The notes: generated by a model not told the origin, from the letters alone. Shown: positions 37,501 to 50,593, numbered from the stretch's first letter. The stretch: 64,000 nt of DNA from Bolinopsis microptera (GCF_026151205.1 NC_087077.1:4094001-4158000); one strand, 5' to 3'. Numbers and translations are program-made.

Positions 37501-40500
37501 CAAAAATTGGGGTGGTGCATATGGCGGGGGATGCAAAACCAGCAAGGGTTTTCCCTCTGCTTTTTCTTTTGGCCATAAAAGATGTAAAAAATTTAAACAG
37601 AGATAGAGCCCTTAAAAATTTCTGTTGCGTTTGGGGAAAAAGAACACACTAGGTTACCAGCTGTTACACTTTCCAAGCGTTCCAACGTCTTTTTTCCAAA
37701 AAATGGGGATCACCCAATTGTTTTCCCCAGAAGATGATTTCAAACCCAAAACCCAAAAAAAGGTGCCCCTTCGGGTTTTCCTAAAAAAAATTTCTCAAAA
37801 AAAATCCCCTCAAGAAAAAACCCCGGGGGGAACACAAAAGGCGGGTTTTAAAAACGGTTTGGGAATAGCCATAAATTTGAGGCAAGTGGGGGGAAAAAAT
37901 TCTTTTATGGGCCCCAAAAGTAAAAATTTTTGCCCCTTTTTAGTTTTCTATAAAGGGAGGAAAGGAAAGTTTATTTTGGGCCCGGATGCTACGAGGACGT
38001 TGAAAAAAAAGTCAAGAAAAAGGGCCTATCACACTTTACGAAACCCCCCGCGACCCTCTAACACTCAAAATAAAAAAAAAAGGTCTACACCCTTGATGCC
38101 CGTACTGTAAAGTACGGGGGCTATATAAAAAGTTTAATAAATAAGGGAATTTCCCGTAGAGATGGGGGGGGTGCAAAAGTTTTTGTTTAAACCATTTTTC
38201 CCCCTTCTGCCAGGATATCCTCGAAAAAGGGGTTTTTGAGGAAAATTTGGAGTTTCCCTTTGCGGGGGGGAAAATTTAAAATGTTCGGGGTTTATGGGGT
38301 TTTAAAAAGATAAAAAAGAAAAAAACCCCTTTCTACGGGGGAACTTCCCTGAAAATATTTTGCTAAAAAAAGGGGGCCACTTTTAAGAAACCAAAAAACA
38401 TGCCCTATAGGGGCCCAAAAATTTTTTTTCCCCTTTTTCCCAACCGCTTTTAAAGGAAAGTCCATCCTTTGTAAACATTGCAAAAAAATCTAAAAAGCAA
38501 AAATAGCACCCTTTTAAAAAACTCGCGAAGAAACAAAAACCCGTCACCCAGAATAAAACCCCCCGTAAATCTTAAAAGCCCGGGTTGATCCCATTTGAAA
38601 TTCCAAAGTTTAGGACTTTTTCTACCTGGCGTTTGGCAAACTATTTTAAAACCCATGGGTGTGTTAAAAAGTGCGAAATTCATTTCGCCCTTTTTTTGGG
38701 AAAGGGGGAAAAGAAAGTAGTGTTTGATTCCCTAAATATACATCAGCTTCAGGTTCATTGCCAAGATTTTTTCAGCAGCGGGGGAAAGAAATTTCAAGCC
38801 CAAATATTTTTTTCGGGGAGTAAAATTTCGGGAAAATTTGGAGAAAAAAAAAAAGGGGCCAAAAGGAAAAATGAGGGAAGAGAGGGACTGGGGAAAAGAC
38901 TAAAAAAGGAATTTAAAAATGAAGAATTCCGTCACTGGTATGGATACCCCCTCGACGATAATCCTGAGTTAATGGGTTTGACTAAAAACAATTTTTGGGG
39001 AAGATTTTGGAAAGATGATCCCCGTAGATCTGACAGACACAAAGCTGGAAACCCGCCTTTGGGGTTTTTTCCCGAAAATCTTCAGGTGGGGGGGTTGGTG
39101 GAAGGGAGGGGTTTTTGGGGGGGCGAAAAAGCGAAGCCCTTGCAAACGAAAAGTGGGAGACCCCGAAAGTCCCAATGGGGGCCAACCGAAGAAAACCCAC
39201 AGCATTTTTTTTCACTTAGCCCGGTGAGAATGAGCGTTTTAAAAAAAACCGTTCTAGATTTTTCCCCCACGCCCAAAAAAAGGGACAAGGCATGGGGGCA
39301 CCCAGATGCGGGGGGACTTTGGGTCAAAAAATCAAAAAAGAAAGATCCAGCATTAATTTAAAAAAGGAAACAAAATATTGAGGGGTTTGGGTTTCCCAAA
39401 AACACAAGGGTTTTTGGGGAAAATGCCCCCGGGAAACCCCTTTAAAGGGGCAAATTTGAAAAGTTTGGGCCCCCAACCCCCCCCTTTTTTGGGCCCCCAT
39501 TTTTAAGGCCCCCAAAGAGTCAAGGGGAAGACCTAATTTTAACATTTAAAAAAATGTTTAAACCCGTTTACAAAAACCTAATATAGAAAGACCTGTTCCC
39601 TTCGGGTTTTTTCTGAATAAGGCCCTGTTAAAATTTCACAACTTACAACCAAAAAAAAAGTTTTTAAAGCCTTTTAAAAAATTTATAAAAATTTATGCAA
39701 AAACCCCTTTTGGGGAAAATCAAGTCATACTTTTGAGACATGAATATTTAATTTTCGGAAAGGTAAAATTCACCCTTTTACACATTTTTTTGGATTGATA
39801 AAAAATCCCCTTTTATCGGCAAAAGTTTTTGATGCGGAAAGGGTTTAAGCTCCCTCCAAAAAAAAAACAAACACTGCAAAAAAACCCCGATCCAGGGGAA
39901 TAAGCAACATTTTTTTGTTTTAGTGGGTTTGGGTACCAAAATCATTCGTGTAGACCGGGATTGGGTTAAGAAAAATTTTTAAAAAGGGCCCCAAAAAACC
40001 TTCAAAGAACCAACAAAAATAGTTCAAAAAAAGCAAGTCCGGGCCCCGTAGTTTGGGTTCCCAAAAAAAACCAAAAAACACAGAAATTCCCTCCCTTTAT
40101 GAAAGTTCCCCCCGAGTTTTGATTGGAAGAAAAACAAAGGGGGGAGGGGAAACAACGATTTGGGATGATTTTCCAAGAAGTGAAGAAGAAAAAAAGGATA
40201 AAAAACCCCATAAAAAAAAAACCCCAAAAAGTAACCCTTTCCCCTTTGGGAAAAGGGAAAAAATTTTGGGCATTCAATTCCTTGCGGAAGACAGTCACTC
40301 GATCACGCAGTATGTTTCCAAATTTCATAACAAAAAGGGGGAAACGAGTGTTGTAAAACATTGGGTGAAGCAGATTGAAAAAATTTTGTCCAAAAAAATT
40401 GTATCAGATTCTTTCCAAGTTTGCGGGTTACAGCTTCCAAAACTCGTGAGAAAAAAAGGGGGGAAAATGAAGCACTACCCCGGATCCTTTTAAAACGTGG

Positions 40501-43500
40501 CGAAAATAAAGGAGATCCTCAAAAAACCCTTTTTTTGGCTCCCCCTCCCCCACTCCCCCGATCGTAGGACTAGGGTTTTGGGGGGAACCCCTTGGGGACT
40601 TTACCCGCAAACAGAAAAACCTGACAGCACTAATTTTATTCTTTGGGCGTTGGGGGCACGGTTTTTTTTTAAAACCCAAAAAGGCCTCGAACAAAAATTT
40701 TGAAAGCATGCCCCTCTACGGGCTTTGTCCCCCTAAAATACGAAAAAAAACGATAGGGGGAAACCCGAAAAGTTTTAAAAAGAAAGACGAAGACCCAAAT
40801 ATAATTTAAAGGGTCAAAAAGTGAAGATGGAAAATAATACGAAATCTTCAACGGGGAAAAAAAAAAACCCCTTTATTTACCTCACAACTAATTTCCCTTA
40901 AAAACTGACCCTGAGCTTTTTATTAAAAGCATGTTATTTTCTTTATAAAGCCCCTTTGGGGAGATGAAACGGACATCGGGAAGCCTCCGAACCCAAAAAC
41001 AGCGATGGGTTTTTTTTGGGTGCCGTCGAGGGGCTTTTTTACGCCCAAAGGAAAAAGTTAGCAAGAAGACAATATTGAAAAGGTTGAGAGAAAAAAAAAA
41101 AGGAAGCAGAAAAACAAAAATGGCCCCCCCTCTGGGACAGCTTACTCCTTCACAGGCTGAGGATGAAAATCGAAACTCGGAAAAACAAGGTTTGAAACCG
41201 GCCCACGAGATTTTTTAGAAAAAGTCAACGATAGAAGGGGAAAAAAATCTCATGGGGGAAAATTTAATCGGTTTGTTTAAAAAAATTTAACGAAGATCAA
41301 AAAAGAAATGTAACCCCCCAAAGTCAAACCCAAAAATATTTAACCCTTTGGACGACAAAAGGGGGCAAAGAATGCCCCCGGGGAAAAAGGGGTGCCTCGA
41401 CCCCTCAATTTAAAATGTAAGGGGTTTTGGGGGAACAGGAAAATTTATTTTAAAAAAAAAGCCCTTCAAAAGGGGATTTTTTTGGGGGGCAGAAAAAAAA
41501 ACCTCGAAAGAATCAAACGGGTATTGGGGTTGACTGCCCAACGGGGCTTTTCCCCAAACAAAAGTGGGGGACAAAAGCTTTAAGTCTTTTTTGTTTTCCC
41601 CTTGAAACATGGTTTAAAACTGGCCCAAAAATATAAAACCCCACTCAAGAAGAATTTGAAAGCAGCCAAAAAAGGGAAATGTAAAATCCCAAAAAACTTG
41701 CATTGCTTTTTTATCGATGAGAAAATTTGCCCCTGGTGGGCGGCAGAGAAAGTTGGAAATTTAATAAACCCTTTAAAATTGCAAGAGATTTTTCGGTGCT
41801 GGGTGATTTGGGGTTCCCCCGGAAAAACCGTTTGTTGTCCCTTTTGGGGAACTTCACAGTTGCCCCCTGGTTTTATGGCAAAAAGGCAATTTTCAGGAAA
41901 TTTTTCTGGGGCGAAGCCAAAAATTTAACTGGAGGCCTTAGAATCCCGAGTCCCCCTTTTGGGGGGAATTTTTAGTTTTTTGAACCACTATAAAAACAAC
42001 GGGGAAAATGGGATGCTAAAAGAAAAATGGTGGTATGCTTGGGGGTTTTGTATTTGGCCCCTTTAGAAAGGGCTAAAGACCTTAAAATTCCCGCAAAAAA
42101 GCGGCTAACCCCCGCAGGGGCCATGCGAACTGCCCAAACCCAACCCCTTTTGGGTCAAACGTTGTTATACCTCAGTTTAAAAAAGAAAAAAGTTTTCCCC
42201 AATACTGTCCCGTCTATTACCCAAACGAAAAATGATGGAATCTTTTAAAAAGCCACAGGGGGTGAAAAAAAATCTTTCCCCGGGTCCATTAAAAATTTTA
42301 AAGGGCCGGGCGAAAGAAGCGGGCGGCCCGAACAAAGAATGACAAAAAAAACCCGGGGATTAGATGCGGGTTTTTGGGAAAATTGAAAAAAATTGGGTGA
42401 TTCCCCGAAATACAGCCCCACCTTGAAAAGTTTCCCCCATTTTTTAGCGAGGGTGGGCCCCAATAAAAGCCAGAAAAAAATTGATACCGGGAAAAAACTC
42501 GTTAATGGTGCTATGGGAATGTCAAAAAAAACGGGGCGGCCCGTCCGACGGGCCCAAACTTTAATCGGGTTGAAACTTTTAAGGGTTTGCCCAATTTTTA
42601 AAGGGGTTTGACGGCGATGTTGCAATAAGAGGGGTTTCTCGCAAAGTGAAGGGTTTTTTCGAAAAGTCATAAAAACCCCCACCCTCCGACAGTTTCCTAT
42701 CACACCGGGTAAAGCCCCCCAAACCCTTTCCCCAAAGCGCAGGGGGATGTCTTTTGGGTCCCCGTTTTTGCGATTTAGGCACTATGGAAACTTTGCAACT
42801 GGTCCCGATTTATGTCCGGGTTTAAGGGAGGTGCAAGACTCTTTTAGGGATTTATTTTTGGTTTAAACATAGATGAGTCCCCGGGTTAAAAATTGACCAT
42901 CTAGCATCAAGAATTTTGGTCCCACTGAAAGTAAAAACCCAAATTTTAGCAGCAGGTATAAATTTCATGACTGGGTGGTCAGCCCGAAATTTGAAAACAA
43001 AAAAAGGGAAAAAAAGAAAGCCGAAGAAAAAAAAAACGGAACGCCCTTGGTACGAAACTGGGCGCAGCAAAAAAAAAACCCAAAAGGCCCACCTTTTACG
43101 ATATTTTTAAAAATCACACAGATGACCAAAAAAAGCCCTTCCCAAGAAAAAACAGTTTCCCCCAAAACAAAGGGAAAAAGGGAAGGCCCCAAATGGGTGA
43201 GAGGGAAATCCAATTTAAATTTCAGCTAAAAATCAGCACACCATAAATCAATTCACGCGGGGAAAATTCCCGACGAAAAAATTTTTTTCCAAAATGCGGG
43301 TTTGTGAGCGGGTCAAGAAATTTATGGGGGTATAAAGGAGAGCCCCTGGGTTTTCCCCCGTTTTAAAGGGGGCCAAAATCCCCAAAAAAAGCTTTTTTGA
43401 GATCTCTTTGGTTGGGAAAACCCCAAACCCCCCCAACTTAGGAAAAGTCCCCCTGATCTTGGTTGACCCCCGGGGCTAAACCTTTTAAAAATATATTGCC

Positions 43501-44089
43501 CGGGGAACAAAATGGTTTGGCTTTAGGAAAGCGGGGCCCAAATTGTACAGGGATGGGACCTTACTGGGGGGTTTCTTTTGGAGTGTGCGTGGGCGTCGGC
43601 CCCTCAATTGGATTTCTTGAAGTTTTTATTAAAAAGGGAAAACATTTGCCCAGAGGGCCCTTTTACTTTGAACCCCTTTTTTTTAAAGTAAATTGACGTT
43701 TTTGTCTATTAATTCTTTTTACCCCTTTTGTCCATTTATTTCGTAAAATTTTAGCAACGACTGTTCTTGGGGTTGGGGAAATTTTACTGATAAAAAGGGG
43801 TTTAAGGGGAAAGCAAAAAAACGAATGCAAATTTTCCCAAAAAATATATATTTTAGACAGGTTTTAAAGTTCTTTCCCCCCCACCCCCAGGGATCACTTT
43901 AATTTAAAAAACAATACGGGGGTCCGATGACGTATGGGTTTAATTGCTATGGTCGGCAACCCTGGTAATCCCTTGGTATAAAGGGCATCAAAACGACAAA
44001 AAGAAAACGGGGGTTGGTTTTATTTTAAAAATAATATAAAATCAATTTTAAAAAATGAGAAGGCTTTTGGGGGATTTGGGCTTTTCAGG

Positions 44090-44099
44090 CACGTAGCCA

Positions 44100-44132
<33 letters not shown>

Positions 44133-44140
44133 GAACCCCC
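44090..44140. repeat. Terminus of a hAT-like MITE with poly-G
   Basis: CAGGCACGTAGCCAGG followed by about 30 G matches the end of the MITE at 8151. Its other end and target duplication cannot be found in the corrupted sequence. Confidence 0.5.
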
Positions 44141-44589
44141 GAAAAAAAAAAAGCCCCCAAATAAACCCCTTGCCCCCTGGTAACTGGGCCCGTGTTTTTG
44201 ACTTGGGAGTCTGGCCCTTTTTAAAAAAAAAAAAACAAAAACAAAAATTTAAAAAAAGAAAAAATCTTACGATTAGTATGACAGCAATCTTAAAATATCT
44301 CAGCGTTTAAACGGTTTAAAAACTTGGTTTTCTTGTACAGGTTCTGCACTTTGACCCCCCCAAAAATTTTTTCCCAAAGAAAAACCAAAGGGAAAATTTG
44401 TTGCCACTCACTTTAAAAAAGGGTACTTAAAAAAACTTTTCCCAACCCAAGACCCCAAGGGGGGAGTTTAAAAAGTTTTTAACCCCAAAAAAGGGGAAAA
44501 AAAAAAAGGCAAAATGTTATATTTTTTAGTCACAATTCCCTTTGGGGTTTCTGTTAGAATGGGGCCCAATTTTTTTTTGGGTTCCAAAA

Positions 44590-44680
44590 AAACTGATAGT
44601 CTAAAATCGGGATATTTTTCAAGGGGAAAGCTACCTATTGTTGTCAATGGAGATTTGAATACCCGATGAATATAACCCTT
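44590..44680 (+). pseudogene. Possible APE-endonuclease fragment
   Basis: In one frame the text reads LPIVVNGDLNTR (about 44631-44666), the GDxN catalytic signature of APE-type retroelement endonucleases. Surrounding sequence is corrupted, so this is a hint only. Confidence 0.25.
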
Positions 44681-44944
44681 TGTTGAGGGTCAATCCGAAT
44701 TCCCAAAAAAATGGGTTTTGGGCCCGGGTGTCTTCTTCCCTGATGAAAAATCCCAAAAATAATAACTGGCCCGACCCCTTCCAAAACTTTCCCCCATAGT
44801 ACAAAAATTTTTAAAAGAAACTATTTTGACTTAGAAATTTTTAGCAAAACTTTAAACCCAAAGTGTCAAAATCAGGATTAGGGGGTTAAATGTTCTAGAA
44901 GATGGAATCATTTTTTTTTTACCTTATTTCCCTTTTAATTGGGT

Positions 44945-45640
44945 ATCATGTAAGATGGGCTGCCCTTTTGATACTATCCCCCTGATTTGCGTAATGCCTC
45001 TCCCCGGCTCGCCAAATCGGGCAATTGGTTTTTTAAATTTTGGAAAATTTCTGGCCAAAAAAACCCAAAAAGTTTTAATTTTTGTCGGGCAAATTTTTAA
45101 TATTTTTTTTACGATTTTTTATGCTTATCCCGCCTTTAAAAAGATATCATGTAAGGTTTGGGGTGGGTTGGGGAAAAGCGGGAATTTCCTCCTTTGGCTC
45201 GGCCCGTTGTCCCAAATTTTTCCCCTTTTTTTTTGGGGGAAAATTTTCTGGCAACTAAAAATGTTTTTTAAAAAAAATTTTTGTCCCAGCAAATTGATTT
45301 TCAAAATTTAACCCATTTTGAAAAGCTATATCTGCCCTTTAAAAAAAAAACATGTAAGATGGGGGTGCTTGGGGAAAGCGTAAAGCCTCTCCCCGGCTCG
45401 CCCGTCTGGGCAAAGGTTCTTTTTATGGGAAAAATTTTTGGCAACTAAAAAAGTTGTAATTTGGTCGGGAGGCAAATTGGGTATTCAATTTACCCATTTT
45501 GATGTATTCGGCCTTTTTAATGAAAAATCATGTAAAATGGGCTGCTTTTGAAGCGTTAATTTCCCCTCCCCGGCCCCGCAAATCTGTATTTATTTTTTAT
45601 TGGGAAAAATTTCTTTGGGAAAAAAATGTTTTAATTTGTT
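44945..45640. repeat. Four tandem units of about 180-200 bp
   Basis: CATGTAAGATGGG-like starts at 44948, 45148, 45350 and 45529, each followed by CTCCCCGGCTCGCC-like text or a variant and by a conserved GGCAACTAAAAA block in most units. The regular spacing survives the poor base quality. Confidence 0.6.
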
Positions 45641-47699
45641 TCGGGAGCAAATTGATACAATTTTCGATTTTGGGTTTTATTAATTTTCGTGCAATTTTTT
45701 TTGTTTTTTACTGGGTTTTTTATGTAAAATTTTGTTGATGTTTGTTTTTTATTTTTTTTTGTTTTAAAATTTTGATGTTTTAAAAATTTTTTTTCTTGTT
45801 GTTAATTTTGCATAAGTAATATTTTTTGGTTTTTCAGTAAAACTTTTAAAAAATATTTTTTTGATTTTTTATTTCGTATTTAAAATTTTTTTATAAAAGT
45901 GAAAAAAGAAGGGAAATTTTTTTGAAGTAAATTCAAGGGGCCCCTAACTCGCAGCCTACGATGGGGGCCTCTTTTTGTTTCACTCAGATCCAAAAGGCCC
46001 CTTATTGTTAAATTTTAGTTATTTTTTTTTAAAAAATGGTTTACTGGTTTTTTTTTAAATTCTTGTTATTCATATTGTTTTTTTAAATAAAGAATAGTGA
46101 ATAAACAAAAATATACATGTGAAATTCCGGGGTGGGTTTTAAAACCCCCAAAAAAAAGGGTGATATTTTTTCCCAAAACCCAAAAATTGGGGTAGGGGTG
46201 GAAACCCTCGCCTCAAGTCCAAATTTTTGGGAAAAATTTTAATGCTACCCTTTTCACTGCGTTTTCAAAAAAGTGCGCCCAAAAAAGTTTATTAAAAACC
46301 GGGGTTTAAAGAGGGGAAAAATAAAAAAATGGGCCGTTCTTGGGCCCGTAACAAGGGGGGGTTGCTTTTCTTTGAAACCGTCAAAGGGGACCAAAATCAC
46401 CCAAATTTAGCTTTCGAAAACTTCTTTAGCAAAAATTTTTTTCAAAAAAACGGATTTGTTTTTTTACAAAAAACGGGGCAAGTTTGGAAAATATAAAAAT
46501 AAACCCCTTTTTTTTTTATTACGTGGCCCTCCCAAACTTTAAGGTTTTTTTTAATTTCCGGGGAAACTCCCCGTTTATTGATTTTCCTCAAAAAAAAAAA
46601 TGGGGGTTATTAAATTTAAAAAACGTCGCCGTGCAACTAAAGCCCCTGGAAGCTTTATCTGCATTGGGTCAAAATTTAAAAACGCTATGAGGGTCAGAGT
46701 GCCAAAATTAAAGAATAAAAATCAAAAAAAGATGAAGTTATGGTTTTTTTTTTTAAAACAAAAAATTATTTTAAATTTTTTTGGGCAAGTTTTCCTTGAA
46801 AATTTTTAAAAAAATGAAGGGCCCGGGGTAAAAACATAAATTTAAAGGGGGAAAAAATCCCCGCTTGCCCGGGCTTTAAAAAAAACTTTAAAACTGTGGT
46901 TTAAAAGTAAAAAAAAATTCTTACTTTTTTCCGGGAGGGGGGCGTTTAATTTCTAAATTTAAATATCATTATACACTTAAAAATTAATCGTATTTTTATT
47001 CCCTTTATAAAACAAATTAAAAATTTTTTCTGGTTTTTTGTTTTACTTTCAGCGCTACTTTTATTAAAAACAATTTTAAAAACACTACCCAAATTTTGGG
47101 TTTTTTTAAACAAGGAAAGGAAAATTTTAAAAACAATTTTGTTTTTTAATGTTTTGTTTTTTAAAGAAATTTTCCCGTGTCTTGCTTTTTATCGGGCCCC
47201 TCGCGTTTTTTAAAAATTATTTACGTGTTTTTTTTTCATAAAATATGCCTGTTTTATTTATTTTGTGATACAGGGTTTATTAAATTTTTGGGGATTGTTA
47301 CCGGGCTATGTGATTGTTTTGGATAAAAATATCGGGAATTTAAAAATTTTCCCACTTAATTTTTAAAAAAACGACCCAGTTTTTTAAGTTTTCAAAATGG
47401 GAATTCAATATTTAAAATTAAAAAATTTTAATTAAAAAAACAATGTATGAAATGATTTTGGGGGGACCCTGACGGTCAAAGCAAGCACCGCGTGGGTTTC
47501 GGGGGGCAAGAAAAGGGCACTTTTTTATATCACATCTTTGAACCCCGTTTTATTTTACTTTTTATTGCGCAGCTTGGTTTTAAAAAGCAGCGATAAGAGA
47601 ATTAAAAAAAATTTCAAAAAAAACCCCGGGCTTGGGGGCGGACGGTCCCTCCTACCCCCAATTTTTTGGGTTTTTTTGGTTTTAAAAATGTATATATAT

Positions 47700-49091
47700 A
47701 TATGTATATAGGGATAGACCCCTTTTTTTTGGTTAAATTGACCTACATTTTTAAATTTTCCGTTTGAGTTTAAAAATAAAAAGATACAGGTTTTATTTTT
47801 GAAACCCCCCAGGTTTTAAAAGGGTAATTGTTTTTTACTTTTGGTTTTCTTAAAATTCCCAAAAATAATTTATCGGACATCATCCCCTTGATGACCCTCC
47901 CTCAATTTAAGGGGTTTTTTTTTAAAAAAAATTTAAAATTTTTTACAAAAAATTTTAAACCCAAATTTTTTAAAACATTTTAAAAATATTAAGGGGAAAT
48001 TTTTAAATTTTAAAATCCGAGGACATTTTCATCTTAGATAATTGTTCAAGCATTCTGAAAATCTACCGGAAAGTTTTCCTACCTTGCTCCTTCATAAAGA
48101 TATTCGCTATTGAAGTTTGTGCTTTTTTGAAGAATAATTTTATAAAAACACAAAAGTTGTGAATTAGTATTCTCTGGTGTTGGGCCATCCCTTGGGTTGT
48201 GGAGCTCAATTTTGCTTCCTAAAGGTCTAAATTGTGTTATAGGTTAGTTTTAAAGTTGAAAATCGAAAAGTTGCACACGTGGGGACACGCCCAAATTCAT
48301 TTAAAATAGCTAAAATCACTAAAAATTGTTATTTTCACGATTTTTACCAACTTTGGAGTCCCGTTGTGATCCAAGTTCTTTTTGAAATCTTCTGAAACTT
48401 TTCATGCTTATCAAACTATATATTAAATAACACTATGCAAAAATTTATGGTGATTCAATATTTTATGCGCACGCAACGTCCGCTCAAAGTTTGCACGTGC
48501 GAAAGGTGAGAATTTTGCTCATTCGTGATTTCGAATATATTCTGCTTTCCCACGATATTAAAATGGCATTATATATGAATTTAATGCCAACTTGAATGAG
48601 TAAAAAGTGCTATATTCAGTCTGTTATTGACAGATATGCCTACCTAAACACAAGGAAACGTTTTCAAAGGTAAAATTTCGAAATCGTTGAAATTACCTCC
48701 TTATTAAGTTTCGAGTTTCGACTGTGTAAATTATCCTGACATTATAATCAAAAAGAGATGATATTTGACCAAAACCCATAATCATGGGTAGAGTGAACCG
48801 CTGCCAGTGTCTCTCTTTTCCAAACAAAAGAAAATGATATTAATTTGAGGAACCGTCCGCAAATGCAAATTGATACCGAGAATGAAATCGGTCGCTCGCT
48901 TTTCCCATTCATTCACGGCTTACGTATTGTAATAAAGCTTATTGAATGGGAAAAGCGAGCGACCGATTTCATTCTCGGTATCAATTTGCATTTGCGGACG
49001 GTTCCTCAAATTAATATCATTTTCTTTTGTTTGGAAAAGAGAGACACTGGCAGCGGTTCACTCTACCCATGATTATGGGTTTTGGTCAAAT
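47700..49091. mobile_element. Composite repeat copy that spans the fidelity boundary
   Basis: 47711-48010 is a smeared version of 22443-22705. From 48010 on, the same repeat reads cleanly and matches 22715-23460 at high identity, then ends in the palindrome 48763-49091 (arms about 150 bp, very short loop). It is the best internal control showing that the block to the left is technical noise. Confidence 0.85.
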
Positions 49092-49315
49092 TATTACCTA
49101 TTTAATTTGCGTTTGTGGCACCACTTGGTGGTCCAAATTTTGGGCTCTAAAACTCCTATTTCTTGGACAATTTTTTATTTATTCATGCTGATTTGGAGGC
49201 CATTAAAGCATTTGACCCAGTCAATGAGTCAAAAACGTTTCAGTCGTATATCTTTAACGGTTTTTGCGGAAAGTCGTGTTAAAGCTGATGCCGTGGTGTC
49301 AGTAAAATGGTACGG

Positions 49316-49352
49316 ATCCATCCATCCATCCATCCATATATATATATATATA
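49316..49352. repeat. (ATCC)n and (TA)n microsatellites
   Basis: A short CATC/ATCC repeat is followed directly by about 16 bases of TA. Between this and 49091 I see nothing recognisable. Confidence 0.9.
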
Positions 49353-49380
49353 TCGTCTCGCTTTATATATAGTAAGATAC

Positions 49381-49590
49381 CCCTTTATTGTTTTTCAGGC
49401 ATTAAGATTCATCGAAAGTAGTTCAGCAGGTATATTTAATATAAGTTCAAAACATTCTAATTCAATGTTTAAAATGACAGGATTAAAAAATAGTTATGTG
49501 GAGGTTTTTAAAAAATGTTCGCAAAATACGCGCCAGCATGTTATACAAAATTTGGTAAAAAACCCAAAATCGCCATATTCAGGTGCCTTG
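49381..49590. repeat. Internal fragment of the composite repeat
   Basis: Matches 22082-22280, including ATGACAGGA, CGCGCCAGCATGTTATAC and CCATATTCAGGTGCCTT, where the 7-bp satellite begins. Both copies keep an open frame with NSYVEV--K-and QNTRQHVI. Whether that ever coded is unknown. Confidence 0.8.
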
Positions 49591-50284
49591 AGTACTGAGT
49601 ACTGGGTACTGGGTACTGGGTACTGGGTACTGGGTACTGGGTACTGGGTACTGGGTACTGGGTACTGGGTACTGGGTACTGGGTACTGGGTACTGGGTAC
49701 TGGGTACTGGGTACTGGGTACTGGGTACTGGGTACTGGGTACTGGGTACTGGGTACTGGGTACTGGGTACTGGGTACTGGGTACTGGGTACTGGGTACTG
49801 GGTACTGGGTACTGGGTACTGGGTACTGGGTACTGGGTACTGGGTACTGGGTACTGGGTACTGGGTACTGGGTACTGGGTACTGGGTACTGGGTACTGGG
49901 TACTGGGTACTGGGTACTGGGTACTGGGTACTGGGTACTGGGTACTGGGTACTGGGTACTGGGTACTGGGTACTGGGTACTGGGTACTGGGTACTGGGTA
50001 CTGGGTACTGGGTACTGGGTACTGGGTACTGGGTACTGGGTACTGGGTACTGGGTACTGGGTACTGGGTACTGGGTACTGGGTACTGGGTACTGGGTACT
50101 GGGTACTGGGTACTGGGTACTGGGTACTGGGTACTGGGTACTGGGTACTGGGTACTGGGTACTGGGTACTGGGTACTGGGTACTGGGTACTGGGTACTGG
50201 GTACTGGGTACCGGGTACCGGGTACCGGGTACCGGGTACCCAGTACCCAGTACCCAGTACCTAGTACCCAGTACTCAGTACTGA
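49591..50284. repeat. 7-bp satellite (ACTGGGT)n with a short inverted end
   Basis: About 88 near-perfect copies of ACTGGGT run from 49600 to 50210. A few ACCGGGT copies follow. The strand then flips at about 50238 (GGGTACCC) and continues as CCCAGTA copies to 50284. The outermost bases on both sides, GAGTACTGAGTACTGGG and its reverse complement, match, so the array is a lopsided inverted repeat. The Tyr-Trp-Val-Leu-Gly-Thr-Gly frame over it is a consequence of the 7-bp period (21 bp gives seven codons). Confidence 0.95.
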
Positions 50285-50593
50285 GACACTTTAGTATCAC
50301 ATTAGGGTCATAAAATGATCAATTAAATCACTTACCACCGACCGATTTGAAAAATCTTTTTCATTTGGCTTCGTCAGAGTTTTGTCGGCACTATACCAAA
50401 AAAAACCAGTCCCATATCTCTTACCATGTTCTTGATTAAGCCGTTCGGAAATTACACGCGAACACATACACAAACACACATCTTGAGATTATTAGTATCG
50501 ATTATGTTCGTTTCTTCATGAAATTAATGGAATCGGGTGATTCATTCTTAGACGGATTATGGTTAATTCCAAACTGTGAATAAAAGAACCAGC
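50285..50593. other. Unassigned; strong minus-strand donor-like site
   Basis: No plus-strand exon feeding the PLAT-like array is visible. On the minus strand an open frame of 60 codons runs into CGGTG|GTAAGTG near 50333, which resembles a 5' splice site, but no partner exon or domain is recognised. Confidence 0.3.

Larger units (their letters stand above)
26527..48010. other. Low-fidelity sequence block; gene calls not safe
   Basis: Repeats that read cleanly elsewhere appear here with isolated bases overwritten by neighbours and runs lengthened. Example: CTCTGGTGTTGGGCCATCC at 48173 corresponds to CTCGGGTTTTGGGGGCCACC at 28136. Recovery occurs at about 48010 in the middle of one repeat copy, which no biological process explains. 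The left edge also falls in a repeat copy (26527-26600). The many short lysine- or phenylalanine-rich frames inside are products of A/T and G/C runs. Stretch 36-43.7 kb has more and longer frames and higher GC than the rest, so it may hide a real element or exons. This cannot be resolved from the text. Confidence 0.85.

Noticed and set aside
26527-48010. Dozens of Lys-, Phe- or Gly-rich frames of 60-258 codons
   Set aside because: They arise from inflated homopolymers in low-fidelity sequence; neighbouring strands are equally open.
49591-50284. Telomere-like or CRISPR array
   Set aside because: ACTGGGT is not a known telomere motif and the array is internal; there are no spacers between repeats.
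49465-50313. 268- and 282-residue repeat-protein frames on both strands (Tyr-Trp-Val-Leu-Gly-Thr-Gly and Pro-Val-Pro-Ser-Thr-Gln-Tyr)
   Set aside because: A 7-bp repeat gives a 7-codon period in every frame, and no stop can occur in this motif; there is no start, signal or splice context.
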